In this document: positions 10,853 through 18,173 of the stretch, piece after piece
Layout: each line of letters begins with the position of its first letter
How positions within the stretch are numbered: the stretch's first letter is position 1
Assembly (NCBI GenBank): GCA_965226945.1
Contig: OZ245717.1
Span: 6,262,001 to 6,326,000 of the forward strand
DNA length: 64,000 bases
Reading direction: 5' to 3'
Source of the DNA: SYLG01 sp965226945
GTDB lineage: Bacteria > Planctomycetota > Planctomycetia > Gemmatales > Gemmataceae
Notes under the pieces: generated by a model
The model's input: the letters and a program-made list of their open reading frames with translations, nothing else
What the model was told of the DNA's origin: nothing
The model's database searches: none
Position numbers and translations under genes: made by a program

Positions 10853-11255
10853 CTACAGAGTCGCGGCGGTTTCCACCGATTCAAAAAGAGCGCTGATGAC
10901 TCCGGCCGGATCCTTGATGATGCACATGCGTCCGTAGCCCGCCCAGGGTCCGGGGCTCGCCGACTACCGTCCCTCCCGCCTTGATGCAATGGGCCATGCT
11001 AAGGTCCAGATTGGAGACGGTGATGTAGATCAACCAGACCGGAGGCAGGTCGGCGTTAACGCCGCGGGCATGGCAGATTCCTGCCGCAGGCTGGCTGGCA
11101 CCAGGCGCCGTCATGCAGTAGTCCTGGTAGCCGCCCATGTCGATGGAGGTCGTTTCCCAGCCCACGACTTCCTTGTAAAAGTTCTTGACGGATTCGGCAT
11201 GGGGAACCGTGAGGTCGATCCAGCCAATGGTTCCGACCTTCGAAGTTGTGGACAT
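10853..11255 (-). CDS. VOC (glyoxalase/bleomycin-resistance) family protein, frameshifted near the 3' end
   Basis: The frame from ATG 11255 reads as a VOC-superfamily protein: VGTIGWIDLTVPHAESVKNFYKEVVGW, then PVWLIYITVSNLDLSMAHCIKAGGTVVGEPRTLGG. After the run of G residues at about 10936-10946 the original frame degenerates. Moving one base restores the expected family ending GYGRMCIIKDPAGVISALFES and stops at 10853-10855. The simplest reading is one extra G in a GGGCGGG context, either an assembly error or a real mutation. Proteins of this type are usually small dimeric metal-dependent enzymes or binding proteins; the substrate is not predictable. It lies 42 nt before the hydrolase gene. 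Confidence 0.7.
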
Positions 11256-11315
11256 GGGATTTTCCTGGAGCCTATTTTTCCGATGGGAACGGTGCGGGAC
11301 GCGAAACGGGGCCGC

Positions 11316-11356
11316 GATGGGGAGATCTTATTCGATGCCGACTCGATCTCCCCATC
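11316..11356. repeat. Perfect 12-bp inverted repeat with 17-nt spacer
   Basis: GATGGGGAGATC at 11316-11327 is repeated as its exact reverse complement at 11345-11356. There is no T-run on either side, so it does not look like an intrinsic terminator. It lies about 60 bp upstream of the start of the VOC-like gene, so it could be an operator or an mRNA hairpin. Confidence 0.5.
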
Positions 11357-11435
11357 CGCAAAGAAAAATCCGTGGGCCGCGCGAAGCGCCCGACTCAGGG
11401 CATGGCGTTCTGGCGGGTCGAGGGCTTGGCGCCGA

Positions 11436-11906
11436 TCAAGAAGGCAGTGGTTCGACGATACGGGCATAGGTGATGAAATCGGTGTTGGGCGGCGTGCCCC
11501 CTGTCTTCGCGATCGCTTTCGCGATTTGGCCCCGGTGGTAGGAACCGTGGACGATGACGTGAGTCAAAAGGTCGACCAAGGGGGTCGAGAAGGCCTCTCC
11601 TTTCGTGTTTTGGTAAAAGATTGGTTGATTGAGATCGTTCTCTGATTTCCCTTCAAGTAGGCTCGGAAATCCCAGTTCATTCTCGCGTGCGACGACCCTG
11701 CATTCCTCAAGGTCCCATTGGGGCCAGACCGGCCACACGGTCGGTTTTCTCAAGATTCGGTGGAGCCAGATATGTTCCGCCGCAAGGATGTGGGCCATCA
11801 AGGCAAGTCCTTCGGTTTGTGATGCGGGAGTCGAGGCAAGGGCGTTGATCAGTTCGGTGTCGGCCCAGGCCATGAACCGAAAGCCGCGCTGAAAGTAAGA
11901 AATCAT
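11436..11906 (-). CDS. DinB-like four-helix protein
   Basis: 156 residues from the ATG at 11906 (MISYFQRGFRFMAWADTELI). The sequence fits the DinB/YfiT metal-binding four-helix superfamily: a first helix with 'MAWAD', a middle His in MAHILAAEHIWLHRI, and the C-terminal VIVHGSYHRGQIAKAI, which carries the HxxxHRGQ signature. The three His are the usual metal ligands (His in AEH, then HGSYH). Members act as thiol-S-transferase-like or damage-related proteins, and the role here is unknown. A longer frame begins at 12155, but its first 83 residues show no family similarity and overlap the terminator hairpin at 12142-12176, so the short start is preferred. Confidence 0.75.
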   Translation of the reverse strand: MISYFQRGFRFMAWADTELINALASTPASQTEGLALMAHILAAEHIWLHRILRKPTVWPVWPQWDLEECRVVARENELGFPSLLEGKSENDLNQPIFYQNTKGEAFSTPLVDLLTHVIVHGSYHRGQIAKAIAKTGGTPPNTDFITYARIVEPLPS

Positions 11907-12141
11907 GGGCTCATTCCGGCGTGTTGGTGAAGGGATTTTGAGTTGAATCTTTTCTATGGTTGACCGTCGTCCTGGCGGAGTTCGGCTTTCAAAAGGCAGG
12001 GAATGGTTACCGATTCCGATCGCAATCCCGGGGCAATGCACGCCCATGCAAAACGTAGAGCAGCCCAAGCCAGCCAACGAATCGATTCCTTGAGCCAGAA
12101 GAATCGAGGGGGCAGTCAAAAAAAGGGAAAAAAATTGAACT

Positions 12142-12176
12142 AAAAAAAGCCGCATCAGTCGATGCGGCTTTTTTTT
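12142..12176 (-). terminator. Bidirectional intrinsic terminator
   Basis: A perfect 8-bp stem (GCCGCATC/GATGCGGC) with loop AGTC is flanked by seven A on the left and eight T on the right. It sits just after the stop of the minus-strand EF-hand gene and would end its transcript. It can also work on the plus strand. Confidence 0.9.
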
Positions 12177-12204
12177 GGTTCAATGGATCGTTCAAGAAAT
12201 GGGC

Positions 12205-13632
12205 TTAGGTGTTGGAGCGTTCTTTCTTTTGACGATCGCCCCTGTCTCCGCGTCGGCCGCCGCCCCCGTCTTCCTTGCCGGCCCCTTTGCGTTCGCCCAT
12301 TCCGCCTTTTTTATTCGACATGTTTCCGTAGCCGCCGTCCCTCTTGTCCATCATTCCCGCGCCCATTCCCGCACCCATTCCGGGGGCGGAAAAAGAAGCG
12401 GGGGAGTCGTTGCTTCCCGGCGTGGGGATGCCGGCCTTCTTGGCCAGAATGCGGTTATTGCGCAAGCATTCGTCGATCGTGATGAATCCGTCGCCGTTGA
12501 AATCGAGGGCGCGGAACTCATCGGAAGTTTTGTTGGAATCGGTCTTCCATTCGTAAAGTCCGACCTGGCCGTCCTTATCTTTGTCCAGGGTTTCAAACCA
12601 GGACGGCATGTCCTTGGGCAGTTTGCCGGCGCGGAAGATCGTCGGCCTCTTTTCCAGTTCGTCTTCGTTTGCGGAAGGGCCAAAGATGCCGCCGGGGCCT
12701 TGCTCCTGATTTTCCATGGCCATCGATTTGACTTTGAAGAACTCGATGTATTCTTCAAATTCAATCATGCCGTTTTTGTTCTTGTCGAATTTGTCTCGCT
12801 CGGCCTTGAGATACGCTGGCTGTTCATCTTCTTGCAAAACGCCGTCGATGTTCTTGTCCAGGTGCTTGAATGGATCGCGCGCCGCTTCTTCAGGATTGAC
12901 GGCCGCTTGAGCGAATCCAGGACCGCCCATGCCGGGCATTCCCGGTCGACCGCCCGGGAATCCACCCGGAGGTCCGCCACCTGGACCGCCGCCGTTAAAA
13001 CCGCCGCCGGCCCCCCCGCCGCCGCCCATACGGCGAGCTGCCATTTGCTCGTTGAGGTATTCGGTAAACAGTTCTTTGGTCATCTGGCCGCTTGAGTTGC
13101 CTTTTTTGGTCATGAAATCGCGCATCTTTTGACCCCCAGCAGGGTCGAATGGCGAGGAGTAGGTGTTGACATCAATCGTTGGCTTGCCGCCGGACATGCG
13201 GTCGAACATCATTCCCGGATCGAATCCGCCACGGCCGCCCATGGCGCCACCTTGACCACTGCCCATGCCCCCACGGCCGCCGAAACCACCGCCTTGCTGA
13301 CCGCCGCCAAATCCGGGCCCGCCCATGCCGCCTCCGCGGCCGCCAAACCCACCGCCCTGCTGACCACCGCCAAATTGGCCGCCTCCAAATTGGCCACCAC
13401 CAAATTGACCGCCGCCAAAACCACTACCGGGTTGCCCGCCACCAAAGCCAGGCCTACCGCCGCCGAAACTACCGGGCTGGCCACCACCAAAACCACCCGG
13501 CTGGCCGCCGCCAAATCCGCCACCGGGAGGGGCGTTGCCTCCACCAGGCGGTTGATAGGGGGCAGGAATTTGGGCAAGGCAAAGGGAGGCAATTCCAAAA
13601 CTAAGAACGCCGCCCATGATGAAGCGTTTCAT
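12205..13632 (-). CDS. Secreted EF-hand protein with long Gly-rich N-terminal region
   Basis: 475 residues. A signal peptide (MKRFIMGGVLSFGIASLCLAQ) is followed by about 120 residues of GGGFGGGQPGG-type repeats and a helical stretch (DFMTKKGNSSGQMTKELFTEYL). A second Gly/Pro-rich linker comes next, then four EF-hand loops: DKNIDGVLQEDE, DKNKNGMIEFEE, DKDKDGQVGLYE and DFNGDGFITIDE. The tail is rich in Lys, Gly and Arg. Calcium binding outside the cytoplasm is a reasonable inference from the intact DxNxDG/DxDxDG loops. Planctomycetes often encode such EF-hand proteins, but the specific role is unknown. It is divergent from the DeoR gene of the microcompartment locus, with a shared upstream region at 13633-13896. 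Confidence 0.85.
   Translation of the reverse strand: MKRFIMGGVLSFGIASLCLAQIPAPYQPPGGGNAPPGGGFGGGQPGGFGGGQPGSFGGGRPGFGGGQPGSGFGGGQFGGGQFGGGQFGGGQQGGGFGGRGGGMGGPGFGGGQQGGGFGGRGGMGSGQGGAMGGRGGFDPGMMFDRMSGGKPTIDVNTYSSPFDPAGGQKMRDFMTKKGNSSGQMTKELFTEYLNEQMAARRMGGGGGAGGGFNGGGPGGGPPGGFPGGRPGMPGMGGPGFAQAAVNPEEAARDPFKHLDKNIDGVLQEDEQPAYLKAERDKFDKNKNGMIEFEEYIEFFKVKSMAMENQEQGPGGIFGPSANEDELEKRPTIFRAGKLPKDMPSWFETLDKDKDGQVGLYEWKTDSNKTSDEFRALDFNGDGFITIDECLRNNRILAKKAGIPTPGSNDSPASFSAPGMGAGMGAGMMDKRDGGYGNMSNKKGGMGERKGAGKEDGGGGRRGDRGDRQKKERSNT
13209..13598 (-). repeat. Low-complexity GGC/GGT-rich coding repeat
   Basis: Within the EF-hand gene, units of about 21-27 bp encoding FGGGQPG/FGGGQQGG variants are repeated about a dozen times. 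The region keeps long open frames on every strand, which explains the spurious opposite-strand reading frames here. Confidence 0.7.
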
Positions 13633-13896
13633 TTATGAGACTCCCGTGGTTCTTAACTATTGCCCAGGTTGCCATGAAGAGATGATGAGAGAGGTGGATT
13701 TTTTTACAAACAATGCTAGGGGTTCGGCAGGGGTTGGAAGTTTCTGAAAGAATTTTGTCAAAAATTTCAATTAATTTGGTAAAATCTGAGGGACGCCTGG
13801 CTTCTTTTTGCGTAGTATACTGGCAAGGTCGGAGGGTTTTGGCAGGTTTTGGCAATTGGCGATGAATCTGGTTGGGAGCGTTTGGAGGAATATTCC

Positions 13897-14676
13897 TTGC
13901 TGGTCGAAGAACGCAGACAGCGAGTTCTCGATCTGGTCTCTTCAAGGGGGTTCGCCTCCCTGGGGGATTTGGCCCGCGAATTGAACGCTTCCGAATCGAC
14001 CCTGCGCCGCGATCTCGATCACTGGCATAGCCAGGGGTTGGTACGCCGAACCCACGGCGGAGCGGTGTTCGTCGCCGATGCCATCCCGCTGCCCGCCCTT
14101 GAGGAGCGATCCGGCCGCCAGCTCGAAGAGAAAAAGCGGATCGCCAAGGTGGTGGCGGAGCATATCCGCGACGGGGATACGGTACTCATCGACGGGGGAA
14201 CCACAACTCTTGAGGTGGCCAGGCTTTTGGTCGGAAGGTCGCTGCAAGTGGTGACCAATTCGATCCCGATCGCCCAGCTCTTCAGTGGAGCCCGCGAGAC
14301 CGATCTCGTCCTTTTGGGCGGGTATGTCTACCCGAAGACAGGGGTGGCGCTCGGCCCCTTGACGATCCGCATGCTTGAAGACCTCCACGTGCGCCTGATG
14401 GTCATGGGGGTTGCGGGGATCACGGAAAAGGGGCTTTTCAACGGGAATTTGCTCCTCGTTGAGACGGAGCGGGCCATGATGCGCTGCGCCGACGAGGTGG
14501 TGGTCGTCAGCGATCACACCAAGCTGTGCCGGCCGGGTTTGGCCTGGCTCTGCGATTTACGCGAAGTCGACACGATGGTGGTCGACTCGGGGATTCAGCC
14601 CGAATCCAGGGGAATGTTCGAAAAGGCCGGGGTCCGGCTCATTGTTGCCGGGGAATCCGAGGGAAACACGCCATGA
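13897..14676 (+). CDS. DeoR-family transcriptional regulator of the BMC locus
   Basis: A DeoR-type repressor. The N-terminal winged helix-turn-helix (RRQRVLDLVSSRG, LARELNASESTLRRDLD, RRTHGGAVF) is followed by the sugar-phosphate-sensing domain (DGDTVLIDGGTTTLEVA, VVTNSIPIA, VLLGGYVYPKTGVALGP, VVSDHTKL). The preferred start is TTG 13897, because GGAGG lies 8 nt upstream. An in-frame TTG at 13849 would add 16 unsupported residues. It is the first gene of the BMC operon and its stop codon overlaps the PduL start (ATGA), so the two are translationally coupled. By family analogy it probably senses a phosphorylated sugar intermediate such as fuculose or rhamnulose phosphate and represses the locus. 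Confidence 0.88.
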   Translation: MLVEERRQRVLDLVSSRGFASLGDLARELNASESTLRRDLDHWHSQGLVRRTHGGAVFVADAIPLPALEERSGRQLEEKKRIAKVVAEHIRDGDTVLIDGGTTTLEVARLLVGRSLQVVTNSIPIAQLFSGARETDLVLLGGYVYPKTGVALGPLTIRMLEDLHVRLMVMGVAGITEKGLFNGNLLLVETERAMMRCADEVVVVSDHTKLCRPGLAWLCDLREVDTMVVDSGIQPESRGMFEKAGVRLIVAGESEGNTP

Positions 14677-15377
14677 GCGGCATCATGCAGGGGGAGAGGC
14701 GGGGGATCGACCGGGCCATGGTCGAAAAAATGGTCCGCGAAAGTCTCTTGAAGGGGTGGAATCCGGCAACCGGTTCCAAGCTCGCCGATGCGCCGAAAAC
14801 GGCCGCGCCGAAGCTCGTTGTCAATGTTTCCGCCCGTCACGCTCATGTGACTCAGGAAGATTTGGAACGGCTCTTTGGCAAGGGCCACCAGCTGAAACCC
14901 TTCAAAATGCTCTATCAGGACGGGTTCTTCGCGGCCGAAGAGACGCTGACCATTGTCGGACCGCGCCAACGGATCATTTCCGGGCTGCGGATTTTAGGCC
15001 CCTGCCGCGATCACAGCCAGGTGGAACTTGCCTTCACCGACGCGATCCAGCTGGGAATCGACCCCCCGGTGCGCAAAAGTGGCGATCACCGCGATTCACC
15101 CGGTGCCTACCTGATTGGCCCCAAGGGGATGATTCACATGGCCAAGGGGGTCATCCGCCACGAGCGCCATGTGCACATGAGCGCCGCCGAAGCGGCCTAT
15201 TTCGGTGTGCGCGATGGCGACCGGATGAACCTGAAAGTCACGAGCGACTGCCCGACCGTCCTCGAGGGGCTTTTGGTCCGGGTCTCGCAAGGCGCGAAAC
15301 TCGAGGCCCATATCGACACCGACGAAGGCAACGCTTGCAACCTCGCCAAAGCGACCAACATGGAGTTGTTCCGCTAA
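14673..15377 (+). CDS. pduL: PduL-type phosphotransacylase, BMC cargo
   Basis: 234 residues, starting at the ATG that overlaps the DeoR stop. PduL exchanges the CoA of an acyl-CoA for phosphate, recycling CoA inside the microcompartment. Both zinc-site motifs are present: SARHAHVT (His56, His58) and RHERHVHMS (His166, His168). The family signatures LRILGPCRDHSQVEL and DGDRMNLKV also appear. Residues about 9-28 (GIDRAMVEKMVRESLLKGW) form an amphipathic helix followed by a flexible linker, which is the usual encapsulation peptide. With the aldehyde dehydrogenase and acetate kinase nearby, the expected reaction is lactyl- or propionyl-type acyl-CoA to acyl phosphate. Confidence 0.92.
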   Translation: MSGIMQGERRGIDRAMVEKMVRESLLKGWNPATGSKLADAPKTAAPKLVVNVSARHAHVTQEDLERLFGKGHQLKPFKMLYQDGFFAAEETLTIVGPRQRIISGLRILGPCRDHSQVELAFTDAIQLGIDPPVRKSGDHRDSPGAYLIGPKGMIHMAKGVIRHERHVHMSAAEAAYFGVRDGDRMNLKVTSDCPTVLEGLLVRVSQGAKLEAHIDTDEGNACNLAKATNMELFR

Positions 15378-15509
15378 GCGAGCGGTCGGCCAAGTCCGTG
15401 CTTCGGAGTTCGTTTTTTCTGTTTTTTCTGTTTGTTTTTTTGTTCTTTTTGATTGGCTGTTTTTTGCGAATTGGTTTTCAAGTCAGATTACCTGAAAAGG
15501 GGGTTCTAC

Positions 15510-15803
15510 ATGGCTGGATCAATGGAAGCTCTTGGGATGATCGAAACCAAGGGTTTGACGGCGCTGGTGGAAGCCTGCGATGCAATGCTCAAGGCCGCCA
15601 ACGTGAAGTTGATTGGCTGGCAAAAAATCGGCAGCGGACTCGTGACGGCGATGGTCGTCGGCGATGTCGCCGCGGTCAAGGCGGCGGTTGACGCCGGCTC
15701 GGCGGCAGCCAGTCGGGTCGGCGAAGTGGCGGGAATCCAGGTGATTCCCCGCCCCCATAGCGACCTGCAAGCGGTCCTTCCCAAACCCCCGGCCACTGTT
15801 TAA
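15510..15803 (+). CDS. BMC-H hexameric shell protein (first copy)
   Basis: 97 residues with a single BMC domain: MEALGMIETKGLTALVEACDAMLKAANV, then GWQKIGSGLVTAMVVGDVAAVKAAVDAG and VIPRP. These are the canonical BMC-H motifs (E.KGL, KIGSG, GDV..V). The ATG at 15510 follows an AGGGGG ribosome site. Such subunits form the hexagonal tiles of the shell, with the KIGSG loop lining the central pore. The gene lies 132 nt after pduL, beyond a T-rich spacer at 15407-15475 that shows no clear hairpin. Confidence 0.95.
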   Translation: MAGSMEALGMIETKGLTALVEACDAMLKAANVKLIGWQKIGSGLVTAMVVGDVAAVKAAVDAGSAAASRVGEVAGIQVIPRPHSDLQAVLPKPPATV

Positions 15804-15852
15804 CACCACCTACCCGACAACACTTACCTACCCCATCCAGGAGAAATGAATC

Positions 15853-16134
15853 ATGTCTCAGCGGCCTGAAGCGCTCGGAATTGTCGAGACCAAAGGTCTG
15901 ATTTCTGCCATTGCCGCCACCGATGCCATGTGCAAGGCGGCCAATGTCAGCTACGCCGGCCAGATCCAGATCGGAAACGCGTTTGTCGCCACCTTCGTGC
16001 GCGGCGATGTCGGCAGCGTTCGCGCCGCCGTCGATGCGGGCGGCAAAGCCGCTTCCGAGCATGGCGAACTGGTCAGCGCCCATGTCATGCCCCGTCCCGA
16101 TCCCGCAGTCGTCGCGGTGTTCCTGGGCAATTAA
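15853..16134 (+). CDS. BMC-H hexameric shell protein (second copy)
   Basis: 93 residues, one BMC domain (PEALGIVETKGLISAIAATDAMCKAANV, GQIQIGNAFVATFVRGDVGSVRAAVDAG). It is a diverged paralogue of the shell gene just upstream. The pore loop reads QIGNAF instead of KIGSGL, so the two hexamers probably differ in pore chemistry. AGGAG stands about 9 nt before the ATG. The gene lies 49 nt after the first copy, in the same operon. PVM-type loci typically carry two BMC-H genes. Confidence 0.95.
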   Translation: MSQRPEALGIVETKGLISAIAATDAMCKAANVSYAGQIQIGNAFVATFVRGDVGSVRAAVDAGGKAASEHGELVSAHVMPRPDPAVVAVFLGN

Positions 16135-16242
16135 CGCGCCTTGCGGATCGGGCGGCCTCCCTAATAAGGGTCCCTAATAACGGTCGTCAGGGGGCCGTCC
16201 GTCCCATCCGTATTACTCTCTCCAGCGAGCTTTCCGAAAGTC

Positions 16243-17454
16243 ATGAAAATCCTCGTCGCGAACCTGGGAAGCACGAGCTTCAAGTACCGGCTCTACGACC
16301 TGCCCGACACGGTCGGCGCCGGAACCTCGCCCGCCGAAAAACTGCTCGCGCGCGGTGGCGTCGAACGGATCGGTTCGGCCTCGTCGCCTGCCTTTGTCGA
16401 TGTCGCCGGCAAGCGCGAGGAAATGACGATCAGCGCGCCCGACCACGCGGCCGCCGTGCGCCTTTGCCTGGCCCAGCTTTCCGATCCGGCACGCGGCTGC
16501 TTGAAGGATGCTTCCGAGCTTGGCGCGATCGGCTTCAAGGCGGTGCATGCGCGCGGCATCAGCGGTGTGCAGAAAGTCGGCCCCGAAGTGCTCAAGGCGA
16601 TGGAAGACTTCAACGAAGTCGCTCCCGCCCACAACCCTCCCTATGTCGCGGCCATGCGCCTGCTCAACCGCGAACTGCCGCAAATTCCGCTGGTGGCCGC
16701 CTTCGAAACGGGATTTCATCAAACGATTCCCGCCAGCCGCCGCACTTACGCGATTCCCCTCTCGTGGACCGAATCGTACGGAATTCGCCGCTGGGCCTTC
16801 CACGGCGCCTCGCATCGCTACATCGGCCAACGAACCGCCGAGCTTCTGGGCCGCAAGGACCTGCGCGTGATTTCCTGCCACCTGGGCGGATCGAGTTCGC
16901 TTTGCGCCATGAAGAATGGCGAATCGGTGGCCAGCAGCATGGGGATGAGCCCCCAGTCGGGCCTGCCGCAAAATAACCGCATCGGCGATTTCGATCCGTT
17001 CGCTTTGCCGGTGATCCTCAAATCGACCGGCAAGACGCTCGAAGAGGTCCTCTCCGATCTGGCCAATCGGTCGGGTTTGGAGGGCATCAGCGGCCATCGC
17101 GATTTGCGCGATATCGAGGCGGCCGCGCAAAATAAGGATCCTCGCGCGCAACTGGCGCTCGATGTCTTCGTCGAGGCCACCCGGCAATACCTGGGCGGCT
17201 ATCTGGTCGCCTTGGGCGGCGCCGATGTGATCGTCTTCACCGGCGGCATCGGCGAAAACAGCGTCCTTATGCGCGAGGCCGTTTGCCGCGGGCTTGGCTT
17301 CGCCGGAATTGAACTCGATCCGGCCGCCAACAAGTCGATCAAGGGAGAGGCGTCGTTCCACGCGAGCACGAGCAAGGTTCAGCTCTGGACGATGCCGACC
17401 AACGAGGAGTTGATGGTCGCTCGCCAGTCGAGGGATTTGTTGCTGGCCAGGTAA
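16243..17454 (+). CDS. ackA: Acetate kinase-family acyl kinase of the BMC pathway
   Basis: 403 residues, the normal length for acetate/propionate kinase. Motifs seen are MKILVANLGSTSFKY at the N-terminus, APAHNPPY, FETGFHQTIP, RRWAFHGASHRYI, CHLGGSSSLCAMKNGE and FTGGIGENS. The enzyme should convert the acyl phosphate made by PduL (lactyl-phosphate if lactaldehyde is the substrate) to the acid with ATP formation. No encapsulation peptide is visible, which fits a cytosolic position outside the shell. The ribosome site is weak. Its position between shell genes and the small selenoprotein supports a dedicated pathway role. Confidence 0.9.
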   Translation: MKILVANLGSTSFKYRLYDLPDTVGAGTSPAEKLLARGGVERIGSASSPAFVDVAGKREEMTISAPDHAAAVRLCLAQLSDPARGCLKDASELGAIGFKAVHARGISGVQKVGPEVLKAMEDFNEVAPAHNPPYVAAMRLLNRELPQIPLVAAFETGFHQTIPASRRTYAIPLSWTESYGIRRWAFHGASHRYIGQRTAELLGRKDLRVISCHLGGSSSLCAMKNGESVASSMGMSPQSGLPQNNRIGDFDPFALPVILKSTGKTLEEVLSDLANRSGLEGISGHRDLRDIEAAAQNKDPRAQLALDVFVEATRQYLGGYLVALGGADVIVFTGGIGENSVLMREAVCRGLGFAGIELDPAANKSIKGEASFHASTSKVQLWTMPTNEELMVARQSRDLLLAR

Positions 17455-17528
17455 GCCAGTTCCCTAAATCGGCCCGGCGAAAACGCCTGGGCCAGGCCCG
17501 GAACCCAACAAAACGAGTCGAGGACAAG

Positions 17529-17765
17529 ATGAAAGTTGAGATTGAGTACTGCACTTCCTGAGGCTATTTGCAGTTTGCCACCAGTTTGGTGACGGCGATC
17601 AGGAAGGTCCATGGCGGCAAGATTGAAACGAAAATCCTCCCCGGCTCGGGCGGCGTTTTCGATGTCCAGATCGACGGAGATCTGGTCTATAGCAAGTGGG
17701 ACACGGGCCGGTTTCCCTCAAACGACCAGATTCTGGCGATGATCGCCGAGAAAACGGGTCCGTAG
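17529..17765 (+). CDS. SelW-like Rdx selenoprotein with in-frame UGA (CxxU)
   Basis: ATG 17529, with GAGG 5 nt upstream, opens MKVEIEYCTS, then TGA at 17559-17561, then GYLQFATSLVTAIRKVHG and LPGSGGVFDVQIDGDLVYSK, ending at 17765. Reading the TGA as selenocysteine gives a 78-residue protein with Cys8-Thr-Ser-Sec11. This is the CxxU site of the SelW/SelT/SelH (Rdx) thioredoxin-like fold, and the rest of the family pattern (GSGGVF.V..DG.L..SK...GRFP) is intact. A hairpin with a GU-containing loop lies 17-30 nt after the TGA. Without recoding, a start after the TGA would lose the first strand and the redox site. The role in the BMC locus is unknown; a thiol/selenol redox function is inferred. 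Selenocysteine machinery must exist elsewhere in the genome. Confidence 0.85.
17559..17591 (+). promoter_or_regulatory. UGA Sec codon and putative bacterial SECIS hairpin
   Basis: The in-frame TGA (17559-17561) is followed by CACC-AGTTT-GGTG at 17579-17591. This is a 4-bp stem with a GU in the loop, about 22 nt after the UGA, in the spacing range of bacterial SECIS elements. The stem can extend only through a mismatch and G-U pairs, so the structure is short. Confidence 0.5.
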
Positions 17766-17790
17766 GGAAGAGGGGCTGAGGGAGGGGTTC

Positions 17791-18108
17791 ATGTTTCTGG
17801 CCAAAGTGAATGGCGTGGTCGTTTCGTCGCAGAAGGCGGCCCCCATGACCGGCCACAAGCTGATCCTGGTGGAGCCCCTGCGGGTCGATCCGCAAAACCG
17901 CGACCGCTTAATCGGCACGGGCCGCAGCCTCATCGCCGTCGACACCTTTGGCGCCGGCCGCGGCCAGGTGATCTTGATGGTGCAAGGTTCCAGTGCACGG
18001 CTCATGCCCGAGACGGAAAAGCTGCCCATTGATGCGGCCGTCATCGGCCTGGTCGACGAGATCCGGGTCGGCGACACGATCATCCGTCCCGACGAGGAGC
18101 CGAACTGA
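17791..18108 (+). CDS. BMC-P (EutN/CcmL) pentameric vertex protein (first of three)
   Basis: 105 residues, EutN/CcmL family: MFLAKVNGVVVSSQKAAPMTGHKLILVEPL, then FGAGRGQVILMVQGSSAR and DAAVIGLVDEI. This is the standard beta-barrel vertex subunit, which caps the twelve corners of the shell as pentamers. It lies 25 nt after the selenoprotein and 65 nt before the aldehyde dehydrogenase. Three different BMC-P genes in one locus are typical of the PVM type. Confidence 0.95.
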   Translation: MFLAKVNGVVVSSQKAAPMTGHKLILVEPLRVDPQNRDRLIGTGRSLIAVDTFGAGRGQVILMVQGSSARLMPETEKLPIDAAVIGLVDEIRVGDTIIRPDEEPN

Positions 18109-18173
18109 GCCGGCGCGCTCGCTGCAACTTTTGAGATCTTTGAAGGCAAAAAAACAATAAAAGGCGCGAAACC

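Noticed and set aside
11907..12155. N-terminal 83-residue extension of the DinB-like frame
   Set aside because: It overlaps the strong terminator at 12142-12176 and has no family similarity; the DinB domain begins at 11906.
13129..13638. Plus-strand open frame with Ala/Thr repeats
   Set aside because: It is the complement of the Gly-rich repeat of the EF-hand gene, which has a signal peptide and four EF-hands.
17568..17765. Short 65-residue protein starting after the TGA
   Set aside because: It lacks the first strand and the CxxU site of the Rdx fold, while the upstream in-frame ATG has a good ribosome site and completes the domain.
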